The notes under the pieces: generated by a model
The model's input: only the letters and a program-made list of their open reading frames with translations
Database searches by the model: none
Told to the model about the DNA's origin: nothing
In this document: positions 1-7,374 of the stretch, piece by piece
How positions within the stretch are numbered: position 1 is the first letter of the stretch
Layout: each line of letters opens with the position of its first letter
Made by a program: the position numbers and the translations under genes
DNA from: Bacillota bacterium
GTDB taxonomy: Bacteria > Bacillota > Clostridia > Oscillospirales > Ruminococcaceae
Reading direction: 5' to 3'
DNA length: 8,933 bases
Assembly: GCA_023451415.1 (NCBI GenBank)
Contig: JAEXZK010000224.1
Span: 1 to 8,933, forward strand

Positions 1-1139
1 CGGTAAGGTACCTGGAAATACCGCCCCGTGGTGGGGATCAGCAGCAGGCCCCGGCCGTCCAGGAACTCGGGATAGATGCCGATGGAGTCGGGAAAGCGCG
101 CCTCGCTCATCACATCGTCCGCCGTCAGCCAGTAGTGGCCTTTGATCCGCCGGGAGTCCCGGGCGCCGATCTTCATGGCAAAGTTGCGCAGGCGGGCGTT
201 CTCAAAGCCCGGAAGGTATTTCTTCATGGCGGTGACGGCATAGAGGGCATTTTCCCGCCCTGCCATCTCCGCCCGGGTCAGATCCCATACGTCGGTGCAG
301 TCCACCTGGCTCAGGTAAACCATGTTCATCTGGGTGACGGAGCCGTCATGGGTGACGTCGCTGTAGGTGCCGCCCAGCATCACATGGGGCACCGTTGGGA
401 TGACCCCTGCCCCCTGTGCACGATGAAAGCAGTCCTCGATGTAGGGGCTGAACAGGTCCAGGTTTTCGTCGTCCCCCTGTTGCTCCCAGTAGCCGCCCCA
501 GTCCCGGTAGGTGGGCTTCAGCTCATTTTCAATATAATACTTAAACCGGGCTGCATTGACCCCGCAGACATGGAAAACCGGGGTGACCGCCATGAGTTCC
601 TCCCTGGCAGGCTTGACAAAAGGGGCCCCCGATCTGGCGGCAACGTCGGCGTCGCCGGTACAGTCCACCACCCGCTGGGCCAGGATGGCCATCCGGCCCG
701 ACTTGCTCTCGGTGACGACGCCCCGGATCTTTCCGTCCTCCACGATGGCGTCCACGACGTTGCAGTGAAGGAGGGGCCGCACTCCCGCCTGGGTCAGCAT
801 CCGGTCGGCCACAGTTTTAAAAAGCTCGGTATCCACCGCCTGGCTCGCCGACTGGCACTCGGGGTGGGTAGCTCCCATTCTTCGGGCGGTGTCCTCCAGC
901 TCCTTCAGGAAGCCGCCGGCCTCCACGGTGCCCTCATGGCGGAACCAGGCAATAGCCTCAACGCCGCATTGGGTGATATTGCCGCCAAAACAGCCGTAGG
1001 CCTCCACAAGCATGGTCTTGGCCCCCACTCTGGCCGAAGCGATAGCCGCAGCCATCCCAGCGGGACCGCCGCCCACCACAAGCACCTGGGTCTCAGCCAG
1101 CACATCGATGTGCCGCCCGTTTTCGTAATAGGTCTTCAT
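1..1139 (-). CDS. FAD-dependent oxidoreductase (FAD_oxidored type), C-terminus cut by window edge
   Basis: I translated this frame by hand: it is open from an ATG at 1139 to the window edge, giving 379 complete residues. A Rossmann dinucleotide-binding loop, GGGPAG, sits at residues 23-28, with the ribose-binding acid E46 at the end of the second strand. YGCFGG (48-53), DCTGDAD (159-165), GARDSR (325-330) and the PTTGRYFQVPY end are typical of PF12831-like flavoproteins. There is no signal peptide or membrane segment, so it should be cytosolic. It aligns without gaps to the 454-residue flavoenzyme upstream, roughly 60% identical where I counted, so about 75 C-terminal residues should be missing. 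Those would hold the GRC-type FAD-binding segment. A purine-rich GGAGAAAGGCAGG precedes the ATG. It follows a terminator and has its own promoter, so it may be expressed independently of its paralog. The substrate is not recognisable. Confidence 0.88.
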   Translation of the reverse strand, partial: MKTYYENGRHIDVLAETQVLVVGGGPAGMAAAIASARVGAKTMLVEAYGCFGGNITQCGVEAIAWFRHEGTVEAGGFLKELEDTARRMGATHPECQSASQAVDTELFKTVADRMLTQAGVRPLLHCNVVDAIVEDGKIRGVVTESKSGRMAILAQRVVDCTGDADVAARSGAPFVKPAREELMAVTPVFHVCGVNAARFKYYIENELKPTYRDWGGYWEQQGDDENLDLFSPYIEDCFHRAQGAGVIPTVPHVMLGGTYSDVTHDGSVTQMNMVYLSQVDCTDVWDLTRAEMAGRENALYAVTAMKKYLPGFENARLRNFAMKIGARDSRRIKGHYWLTADDVMSEARFPDSIGIYPEFLDGRGLLLIPTTGRYFQVPY

Positions 1140-1180
1140 CCTATCGCCTGCCTTTCTCCACGTGACAGATCTTACCATCT

Positions 1181-1209
1181 ATTATAATGCTGCGCGGGGC
1201 AGCCTGCAA
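1181..1209 (-). promoter_or_regulatory. Sigma-A type promoter for the partial flavoenzyme gene
   Basis: On the minus strand, TTGCAG (1204-1209) is followed after exactly 17 bp by a perfect TATAAT (1181-1186). The predicted transcription start is near 1174, leaving a leader of about 35 nt before the ATG at 1139. It lies just downstream of a strong terminator, where a new promoter would be expected. The -35 box is weak (3 of 6 matches). The spacer contains a 5-bp inverted repeat (GCTGC/GCAGC, 1189-1203) that might be an operator half-site pair, or chance. Confidence 0.6.
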
Positions 1210-1223
1210 GCGGAGCATGCACA

Positions 1224-1256
1224 AAAAGGCCTGGCGGACGATGCGCCAGGCCTTTT
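1224..1256 (-). terminator. Rho-independent terminator, bidirectional
   Basis: A 13-bp perfect stem, AAAAGGCCTGGCG (1224-1236) with CGCCAGGCCTTTT (1244-1256), encloses a 7-nt loop and starts 9 nt after the stop of the upstream flavoenzyme gene. On the minus strand the 3' arm runs into a TTTTT tract, as expected for an intrinsic terminator. The A-tract on the other side means it could also stop plus-strand transcription. It marks the end of the four-gene unit. Confidence 0.88.
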
Positions 1257-1264
1257 CAGGCTTT

Positions 1265-2629
1265 TTAGCGGATGCGGACCTTCTGCCTTTCCAGCTCCGC
1301 CTGGACGTGGGACACATCCACCTTGGCGGTGGTGACGCCGTCCCGCAGGGAGATCGCGGCCGCCGCGCCGGCCGCCTGGCCGGTGGTGACGCAGCAGCTC
1401 ATGTTCCGGTAGGAGACATGGGCCACCCTGTCGCCGCAGATACACCGTCCCGCCACCAGCAGGTTGTCCACCTTCTTGGGCACCAGGCAGCGGTAGGGGA
1501 TCTGGTAATACCGCCCGGTGGTGGGCAGGATGAGGTAACCGATGCCGTCAATGAACTCGGGGAAGATGCCCACCGTGTCCTCAAAGCGGCCCTGGTTCAT
1601 CACGTCTTCCTTGGTCAGGCAGTAGAGGCCGTCCACCTTGCGGCTTTCCCGTGTGCCCAGGGTCATGCCAAAGTTGCGCAGCTTGGCGTTTTCAAAACCG
1701 GGCACCTTCTTCCTCAGCACCTCGACGCAGTACATGGCGTTGCGGCGGCCCTGGATCTCGGCCCTGGTCAGATCCTCCACATCGGTGCAGTCTATACCGC
1801 TGAGAAAAACCACGTTGAGCTGGGTGACCTCCCCCTCGTCGGTGATGGAACTCCAGGTCCCGCCCAGGCAGGCTCCCTCCTCCTTGGGGACGACGCCGTC
1901 GGTGACGGCCTCCACAAAGGGGCGCTCAAAATAGGGGCTGAACAGATCGTCCTCCTTGCCGGTGGTCTCGATGCTCCAGTAGCCGCCCCAATCCTTGTAT
2001 GTAGGCTTCAGTTCGTTCTTGATGTACTCTTTGAACCTCGCCGCGTCCACGCCCTTGCAGTGGAACATGGTGGTGACGCTCATCAGCTCGTTCTTGGGGC
2101 CCTTGGTGTAGGGGGCCCCTGCCAGGGCCACGATGTCGGCGTCTCCGGTGCAGTCGATGACCCGCTTGGCCAGGATGGCCAGCCGGCCGGATTTGCTCTC
2201 GGTGATAACGCCCTTTATCTCTCCGTCTTCCACGATGGCGGCCACGGCGGTGCAGTGGAGGATAGGGCGGATGCCTTCCCGTTCCACCATCCTGTCCGCG
2301 GCGTATTTGAAGGTCTCGGCGTCCAGGGCCTGGCTGGTGGACTGGCACTCGGGGTTCCTGCCGCCCACCTCGATGGAGGCTTCCTCAAACTCGGGGACAA
2401 GCCCCCCGGCTTCCACCGTTCCCTCGTGGCGGTACCAGGCAAAGCCCTCCACCCCAACCTGGCTGATGACGCCGCCGAAGCAGCCATATCGCTCCAGGAT
2501 AAGGACGTCCGCTCCGGCCCGCTTGGCCGCGATGGCCGCGGCCAGGCCTGCGGGGCCGCTGCCCACTACCAGGACGTCTGTCGTGGCGTGGACGGGGATC
2601 TCGTGGGCGGATTCACTGATAAATTTCAT
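1265..2629 (-). CDS. FAD-dependent oxidoreductase (FAD_oxidored type), complete
   Basis: This is a 454-residue cytosolic flavoprotein of the PF12831-like FAD_oxidored group. VVGSGPAG (21-28) is the FAD-binding Rossmann loop and E46 ends strand 2. DCTGDAD lies at 159-165 and LGTRESR at 324-330. The C-terminal segment LVAGRCICGD (391-400), followed by NMSCCVTTGQAAG, is the usual second FAD-contact region. Cysteine is frequent (C50, C160, C396, C398, C412, C413), but I see no convincing iron-sulphur ligand pattern. The ATG at 2629 has GAGGAG 8 nt upstream. The gene follows the other operon oxidoreductase after 45 bp, with only a weak AT-flanked hairpin between them, so co-transcription is likely. 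It is a close paralog of the gene downstream (gap-free over 379 residues) and a distant one of the gene upstream. Known relatives act on many substrates, so the reaction cannot be assigned. Confidence 0.93.
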   Translation of the reverse strand: MKFISESAHEIPVHATTDVLVVGSGPAGLAAAIAAKRAGADVLILERYGCFGGVISQVGVEGFAWYRHEGTVEAGGLVPEFEEASIEVGGRNPECQSTSQALDAETFKYAADRMVEREGIRPILHCTAVAAIVEDGEIKGVITESKSGRLAILAKRVIDCTGDADIVALAGAPYTKGPKNELMSVTTMFHCKGVDAARFKEYIKNELKPTYKDWGGYWSIETTGKEDDLFSPYFERPFVEAVTDGVVPKEEGACLGGTWSSITDEGEVTQLNVVFLSGIDCTDVEDLTRAEIQGRRNAMYCVEVLRKKVPGFENAKLRNFGMTLGTRESRKVDGLYCLTKEDVMNQGRFEDTVGIFPEFIDGIGYLILPTTGRYYQIPYRCLVPKKVDNLLVAGRCICGDRVAHVSYRNMSCCVTTGQAAGAAAAISLRDGVTTAKVDVSHVQAELERQKVRIR

Positions 2630-2674
2630 ATGTTTTTCTCCTCATTATTTACAAAATAACGGCGGGCCGATTTT

Positions 2675-3991
2675 TTACAGGGGCCGTCCGGCGATCCCAA
2701 CCACCCCCAGCGCGGCCATCTTTTCCGCCACTGTCTCGGGGCAGATCGACTGGACAGGGCAGTTCTTTTCCAGGGCCATTTCCGCAGCCAGGGCTATGCT
2801 CTGGCCCATAAGCATGCACTGCGGCATCCCGCGCACCGAAGCAAAAGCGTTCTCATCCGCCGAAATACAGCGGCCCGCGAACATCAAATTGGATATATCC
2901 TTGGGCACCAGGCACCGGAAGGGGATGGTGTAGTAGCCCCCTTCCCGCACCGCGCGGTCGTTGGAATACTCCCGGGCCTCCCCCCGGAAAACATCGTCGA
3001 TGGGATTGTCACAGGCTGCGATGCCGTCCGGGAACTTGGTTTCCCGGGCGATTTCCTGAATGGTAATGCGGTGGAGGCCCTCCAGCTTTCTGGTCTCCCG
3101 GATCCCCACCAGGGGGCCGATGTGATTGATCCAGGCATGTTCAAAGCCGGGAATATCGCTTTTGCAGAATTCCGCCAGCTGGAGGCACCTGCGCCGCGCC
3201 TCTAGGGAACTCCGCAGTACGCTTGCAGGATCCCGGCCGTCTACCCCAGCTATGGTGACGGTATTAAAGAATACCGACCCGGGCCGGAAGCCTCTGATGA
3301 AATAGATCTCGGGGATCTCGGGGTGAAGCCGCCCTTCTGAAATCCCCTTTCTGGCATAACGGGTAAAGTAGATGTCCTCCTCCGCAAACGCCCTGTCCCA
3401 GTCCACATTTTCCATAAAAAACGTCATGGTGCCGCCCATCATCTGGCCCTTTTGGTTTCCCACCTGGCTGGGGACTCCCGCCCTGTGGGCGATGTCCCCG
3501 TTTCCGGTGCAGTCCAGATAGACCGAGGCCTCCACACTGCTGACGCCCCCGGCGCCGGCCACCGTCACGGAAGATATCCGTCCTTCCGCGGTCTCCACCT
3601 CTATGGGGAGAGTGCCGAGCCAGAGGCGGGTCCCCGACTCCTCCACCATGCTGTAAAGCTCCGACAGGGCATACTCGTGGTCATAAATGACTTCCCGGCC
3701 AAACTCGGGGATGACACTCTCCCGGACTTCGGCCCGGGGAGGCTCCATTTTGTAAAGCCGCTCCACAAAGTCCTGGAAGAATCCTCCGATACATTTTCCC
3801 AAAGGGTACCCCGCGCCCAGCATCATGCCAGGGCAGACGGACATCACTCCTCCGATTTGGCTGGTGGGCTCGATCAGCAATGTGTCCAGTCCCCTGCCCG
3901 CGGCGGTGCAGGCGGCTGCGATCCCAGCCGGTCCCGCTCCAAAAACAGCTACGTCGGCATGGGCCGTCCTATGATGTCTTGCTTTCAACAT
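2675..3991 (-). CDS. FAD-dependent oxidoreductase (FAD_oxidored type), divergent member
   Basis: This is a 438-residue cytosolic flavoprotein from the start chosen here. VFGAGPAG (16-23) is the Rossmann loop, E41 the ribose-binding acid and SQIGGVM (44-50) the following glycine turn. DCTGNGD lies at 160-166, GIRETR at 296-301, and IPFRCLVPK leads into LMFAGRCISADENAF (369-383), the C-terminal FAD-contact motif. It shares this skeleton with the two other flavoenzymes but is clearly diverged from them, so it probably does a different step. The ATG at 3991 is preferred to one 13 codons upstream (4030), because AAAGGAGGAGG (3998-4008) ends 6 nt before it. The gene overlaps the end of the upstream transporter gene by 23 bp, and its ribosome binding site lies inside that gene, so the two are probably translationally coupled. 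The tail after about residue 410 is specific to this copy. No substrate can be named. Confidence 0.92.
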   Translation of the reverse strand: MLKARHHRTAHADVAVFGAGPAGIAAACTAAGRGLDTLLIEPTSQIGGVMSVCPGMMLGAGYPLGKCIGGFFQDFVERLYKMEPPRAEVRESVIPEFGREVIYDHEYALSELYSMVEESGTRLWLGTLPIEVETAEGRISSVTVAGAGGVSSVEASVYLDCTGNGDIAHRAGVPSQVGNQKGQMMGGTMTFFMENVDWDRAFAEEDIYFTRYARKGISEGRLHPEIPEIYFIRGFRPGSVFFNTVTIAGVDGRDPASVLRSSLEARRRCLQLAEFCKSDIPGFEHAWINHIGPLVGIRETRKLEGLHRITIQEIARETKFPDGIAACDNPIDDVFRGEAREYSNDRAVREGGYYTIPFRCLVPKDISNLMFAGRCISADENAFASVRGMPQCMLMGQSIALAAEMALEKNCPVQSICPETVAEKMAALGVVGIAGRPL

Positions 3992-5507
3992 AAACTGCCT
4001 CCTCCTTTGTTGCAGCTTCTTCAAAAACATGGGAATCTTTCTTTTTGTTGATATCTTCTAAGAAGCCCCGGATCATTTTGTAAAAGATAAACAGCAGCGG
4101 GATGGAACCGATCATGGAGCAAAGCTTCACCACATTGAGACCGCCCACGATCAGCAAAATAACGGGCCAGATGATGAGAGCCACGCTCCACAGCAGACGG
4201 CTGGACTTGGGCGGCTCTTCATGGATGGTGATCCGCCGGGTGGTGATGGTGGCCAGAATATAGGCCGAGGAATCGCAGGTGGTGGCCAGGAAGATGAAGG
4301 ACAGGACCACAAAAACCCCAATGGCCAGCTTTGGCAGAGGCAGGGTCCCCAGCAGGGCCATGATGGCCCCATAATCCCCCACAGAGCTCAGGTTGGCCAC
4401 AGTGTCCAGCTGGCCCGCCACCTGGAGCCCCAGGCCATAGCCACCCAGGACCGCCTGGAAAAGCCAGCAGCCCATGCTGCCCAGGAACGTGGTGCCGATG
4501 ATCACTTGGCGGATGGTCCGCCCCCGGGAGATTTTGGCGATGAAAAGGCCCATCACCGGCACATAGGAGATCCACCACGCCCAATAAAAAACCGTCCAAA
4601 GCTGGGGGAAACCGTCGCCCAGGGGCTCGGTGCTGAAGCTCATCTTGATAAAATCCTGGAGCATGGAGCCCAGGCTGTTTACCGTATTGTTGATAATAAA
4701 GCTGGTAGGCCCGCAAAAAAGGACAAAAGCCACAAACAACAGTGCTATAACAGAATTAAGGTTGCTTAAAACCTTAATCCCCTTGTCCACCCCGGAAACA
4801 GAACTGGTTGCGAAGAGCATGGCCCAAAAAGCAGCGATAGCCACATTGGTCTGCGTGTTTACCGGGATGCCGAACAGGACACCAAGCCCTTCGGCAACCA
4901 TGGGGGTGCCCAAAGCCACGCTTACCGCTACGCCGGAGCAGAGGCCGATGATGACAAAAACATCTATAAAATCAGCCCAAAACTTCTTCCTGGGGCCCTC
5001 CTTCAGATTGCAGGACACACTGATGCGGAAAACTGGGATGCGCTTGACGAAAAAATAGTAGGCTATGATGATAGCGGCCATGCAGTAGGTGGCCCAGCCC
5101 GTAAGGCCCCAGTGGAACATGGTATATCCCACCGAGAGTTCCGCCGCCTCCCTGCCCATCGGCAGGAGGCCGAACGGGGGCGACTGCATGTAATAGGCCC
5201 ATTCGATCATCCCCCAGTAGAGGATGCTGGACCCGATGCAGGCACAAAACAGCATGCTGAACCAGCTGAGATTGCCGTACTGGGGCGGGCCCTCTCCCAA
5301 GCGGATCTTCCCCGCTTTGGAAAAAGCCAAGGCCACTAGCAGCACCAGCACAACGAACAGGTAGACCAGATAAATGCCGCCAAAGGTATCAATGATAAAG
5401 TCGTATATCTTCTGAAGAAGATGACTGTCAGAGCCGTCGATGAACAAAAAGGAGAAGCTGAGAAGCAGAAGGACTGACAGGCTGACCGAGATCATCTTTA
5501 CATCCAT
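3969..5507 (-). CDS. BCCT-family transporter, second copy (closer to Na+-coupled type)
   Basis: This is a 512-residue integral membrane protein with about 12 hydrophobic spans, of the betaine/carnitine/choline transporter family. The TM4 aromatic cage is present in FHWGLTGWATY (W133, W138, Y141). The TM8 signature WTVFYWAWWISY (304-315) is followed by KISRGRTIRQ. By comparison with remembered BetP and CaiT sequences, W309, W311 and W312 of the Trp box are kept. BetP's third Trp is Y315, as in CaiT, and M319 matches the carnitine-site Met331 of CaiT. The FLATTCDSS stretch (407-414) resembles the Na+-binding TSADS of BetP, and N251 stands where CaiT has its sodium-replacing Arg262. The glycine-rich TM3 loop of betaine carriers is ACIGSS here. 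A cytosolic charged tail (480-512) follows the last span. The start is uncertain: ATG 5507 (GAAGG at 10 nt) is given, but TTG 5561 has a better GGAGG at 9 nt and would add 18 residues. Confidence 0.9.
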   Translation of the reverse strand: MDVKMISVSLSVLLLLSFSFLFIDGSDSHLLQKIYDFIIDTFGGIYLVYLFVVLVLLVALAFSKAGKIRLGEGPPQYGNLSWFSMLFCACIGSSILYWGMIEWAYYMQSPPFGLLPMGREAAELSVGYTMFHWGLTGWATYCMAAIIIAYYFFVKRIPVFRISVSCNLKEGPRKKFWADFIDVFVIIGLCSGVAVSVALGTPMVAEGLGVLFGIPVNTQTNVAIAAFWAMLFATSSVSGVDKGIKVLSNLNSVIALLFVAFVLFCGPTSFIINNTVNSLGSMLQDFIKMSFSTEPLGDGFPQLWTVFYWAWWISYVPVMGLFIAKISRGRTIRQVIIGTTFLGSMGCWLFQAVLGGYGLGLQVAGQLDTVANLSSVGDYGAIMALLGTLPLPKLAIGVFVVLSFIFLATTCDSSAYILATITTRRITIHEEPPKSSRLLWSVALIIWPVILLIVGGLNVVKLCSMIGSIPLLFIFYKMIRGFLEDINKKKDSHVFEEAATKEEAVYVESKTS

Positions 5508-5615
5508 TTGGACTTTGCCTTCACCCTCACGGCGGAAGAGCTTATCTGCTTTTTGGCGCAAGGCCGGCCACCTCCATACGGGGGCCCTTGGGCCCGTCTG
5601 ATTTGTTTGAAGCAA

Positions 5616-5646
5616 GGCCCCGGCCCTGAGTTTCAGGTCCGGGGCC
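5616..5646 (-). other. GC-rich hairpin between the two transporter genes
   Basis: GGCCCCGG (5616-5623) pairs with CCGGGGCC (5639-5646). One C-T mismatch and a further 5 bp (CCTGA/TCAGG) close a 3-nt loop. It lies 34 bp after the stop of the first transporter gene. The sequence that follows on the minus strand is T-poor, so this is not a good intrinsic terminator. A leaky terminator, RNase stop or mRNA stabiliser that sets unequal levels of the two carriers is more plausible. A second GC-rich fold (GGGCCC repeats around 5581-5596) lies just downstream. Confidence 0.5.
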
Positions 5647-5680
5647 AGCGGATATCGGTAAGAAGCAAGGGGGGGTAAAG

Positions 5681-7285
5681 TTACGCGCTGACGCCGTCCT
5701 GCTCAGACTCCTCCGATTCGGGCACGCCGTAAATGCGGTCGCCGGTCTTCATCAGAACGGGCAGGCCTTCCGGGAAATCCTTCTTCAGCTGCTTAAAGAA
5801 GCTGAGGATCAGCGCCAGAATGGCAAAGCAGACCGGGAAGCCAAAAAGGATGGAAACAGTCTGGAGGGGAGTGAGGGCGGTGGGGTTCAGCAGGTACAAA
5901 GCCAGGGACACCGCGCCGGAGAGGATGAGCCAGAAGGAAACGTTCCACTTCTGGGGGTCCTCGTCGCCCTTGATCCGCTTTTCACAGGCTGCGGCCAGGG
6001 AGTAACCCACAGAAACGTGGCCTGTGATATAGGCCACAAGGACCAGGACAGTGAAGAGCGCCACCATGAACACGCCGCCGGGGGTATTGCTGAAGAGGTC
6101 AACCACCACGCCGCCGCGGCCTTTTTCAGCCAGGGAGGTATACAGGTCCACAGCGCCGCTCAGCTGCATGTCGATGCCCAGGGCGGGGAAGACCATGTAG
6201 AAGAACAGGCATCCCAGGGAACCGGCGCCCAGCCCGCCCAGAACCATCTGGCGGATGGTGCGGCCCTTGGAGATCTTGGCGATAAACAGGCCGAATGGGA
6301 GGGCGTAAACGGCCCACCAGGACATATAGAAGACGGTCCATGCCTGAGGGAACCCGCTGCCGCCCAGGGGATCGGTGTACATGCCCATGTAGACATAGTT
6401 CTGGATCATCAGGCCCAGGGAGTCGGTGGAATGGTTAAAAATAAACCAGGTGGGGCCCAGAACCAGGCACAGGAGCAGAAGCACCACAAAGCCTCTGACG
6501 TTCCAGTCGCTGAGGATGGAAACACCCCTCTGCAATCCCAGAACCAGCGCGGCCAGGGGGACAAAGGTCCACAGGGCCAGAACAATGATATCGATGATTA
6601 CGTTGGTTTTCTCCATGCCCAGGACGTAGGCAATGCCGCTGGAGATGGCGGGGGTGCCCAGGGCCAGGGAGGTAAAGACGCCGCCCAGCAGGGCGAACAT
6701 ATACACAAAGTTGACCGCATTTCCTGCCAGGCCGTCAGCGTGCTTGCCCAGCAGGGGACGGCAGTATTCGCTCATTTTCATGTTGCTCTTTTTCTTAACA
6801 AAGAAGAAGTAGCCAATGGGCACGGCGCAGGCGATGTAGAAGGCCCAGGCGGAGGGGCCCCAGTTCCACATGCCAAAGGCGGAGGCCCAGCGGAGCGCGT
6901 CTGCGCTGCGGGGCGCAACGCCGAAGGGAGGCGCGTCGGACATCCAGATCCATTCAATGGCGCTCAGATACAGCAGGCTGCCGCCGGTGCCGGAAGTGAG
7001 GATCATACCCAGCCAGGTGGCGGTGGAGTAGGCGGGCTTTTCGCCGGGGGCGCCCAGGACGATGTTGCCGATGCGGGAAAACGCAAAATACAGGCAGAGG
7101 ACCAGCAGGCCCATAACGGTCAACAGGAAGAACCAGCCCAGTTCGCCGGTGGTAAAGGCGTGAATCTGGTTGAGCACCGTATTGCTCTGCTCTGGGAAGA
7201 CAAAGAAGAACACGCCCAGCACCAGGGTAACGATGGTGGCGGGCCAGAACACCTTTTTGTCAATACCCTTTCCAAAATTGTTCAT
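5681..7285 (-). CDS. BCCT-family transporter, first copy (CaiT-like in layout)
   Basis: This is a 534-residue membrane protein with about 12 hydrophobic spans, first gene of the operon. The TM4 cage residues W142, W147 and Y150 (WNWGPSAWAFY) and TM8 residues W323, W324 and Y327 (WTVFYMSWWAVY, 317-328) fall at the same numbers as in E. coli CaiT. FFVKKK at 161-166, DPLGGSGFPQAWTVFY and KISKGRTIRQ further support the family. Key departures are N262 where CaiT has Arg262, F331 where CaiT has Met331, M321 in place of a Trp, and YITGHVS (419-425) in place of the Na+-site T(S/T)xDS motif of sodium-coupled members. The TM3 loop reads SGTGGS rather than the betaine-type GMGIG. The substrate is therefore probably a zwitterion or quaternary amine, but not safely betaine or carnitine, and the coupling ion is unclear. 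Start ATG 7285 has GAGGAGG 11 nt upstream. The charged C-terminus (495-534) is cytosolic. Confidence 0.93.
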   Translation of the reverse strand: MNNFGKGIDKKVFWPATIVTLVLGVFFFVFPEQSNTVLNQIHAFTTGELGWFFLLTVMGLLVLCLYFAFSRIGNIVLGAPGEKPAYSTATWLGMILTSGTGGSLLYLSAIEWIWMSDAPPFGVAPRSADALRWASAFGMWNWGPSAWAFYIACAVPIGYFFFVKKKSNMKMSEYCRPLLGKHADGLAGNAVNFVYMFALLGGVFTSLALGTPAISSGIAYVLGMEKTNVIIDIIVLALWTFVPLAALVLGLQRGVSILSDWNVRGFVVLLLLCLVLGPTWFIFNHSTDSLGLMIQNYVYMGMYTDPLGGSGFPQAWTVFYMSWWAVYALPFGLFIAKISKGRTIRQMVLGGLGAGSLGCLFFYMVFPALGIDMQLSGAVDLYTSLAEKGRGGVVVDLFSNTPGGVFMVALFTVLVLVAYITGHVSVGYSLAAACEKRIKGDEDPQKWNVSFWLILSGAVSLALYLLNPTALTPLQTVSILFGFPVCFAILALILSFFKQLKKDFPEGLPVLMKTGDRIYGVPESEESEQDGVSA

Positions 7286-7374
7286 ACAGTAGAATACCTC
7301 CTCATCTTTTCATTGGGAGAACCCGTCCCTGACCGGCCGGCTCCCCCACGGTCTCGGGGTTGCGTCTGAAACAT
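7282..7374 (-). other. Possible leader-peptide ORF overlapping the first transporter start
   Basis: A 30-codon ORF starts at ATG 7374 and ends with a TGA that overlaps the transporter start codon (ATGA arrangement). The peptide begins MFQTQPRDRGG and ends EKMRRYSTV. It is basic, with no run of one amino acid as in classic attenuation peptides. GGGAGG precedes its ATG by only 3 nt, closer than is usual. The ATGA junction and position favour a coupled leader ORF. The poor spacing and lack of recognisable content argue for chance. Confidence 0.25.

Noticed and set aside
135..2659. Two long plus-strand open frames (350 and 490 codons) opposite the flavoenzyme genes
   Set aside because: They are antisense shadows of GC-rich genes. 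The minus strand gives recognisable flavoproteins, while these give no family features and no ribosome binding sites.
2650..2672. Hairpin between the two operon flavoenzyme genes as a terminator
   Set aside because: Only a 3-bp GC core with AT flanks and a bulge; too weak, and the genes are 45 bp apart with a good ribosome binding site.
3992..4030. Upstream ATG at 4030 as the start of the divergent flavoenzyme
   Set aside because: The ATG at 3991 has a near-perfect ribosome binding site 6 nt away, and the extra 13 residues (MFLKKLQQRRRQF) precede the usual N-terminus of the Rossmann fold.
6017..7369. 450-codon plus-strand open frame opposite the first transporter
   Set aside because: The product is Gly/His/Gln-rich low-complexity protein typical of an antisense frame, and the minus strand encodes a clear BCCT transporter.
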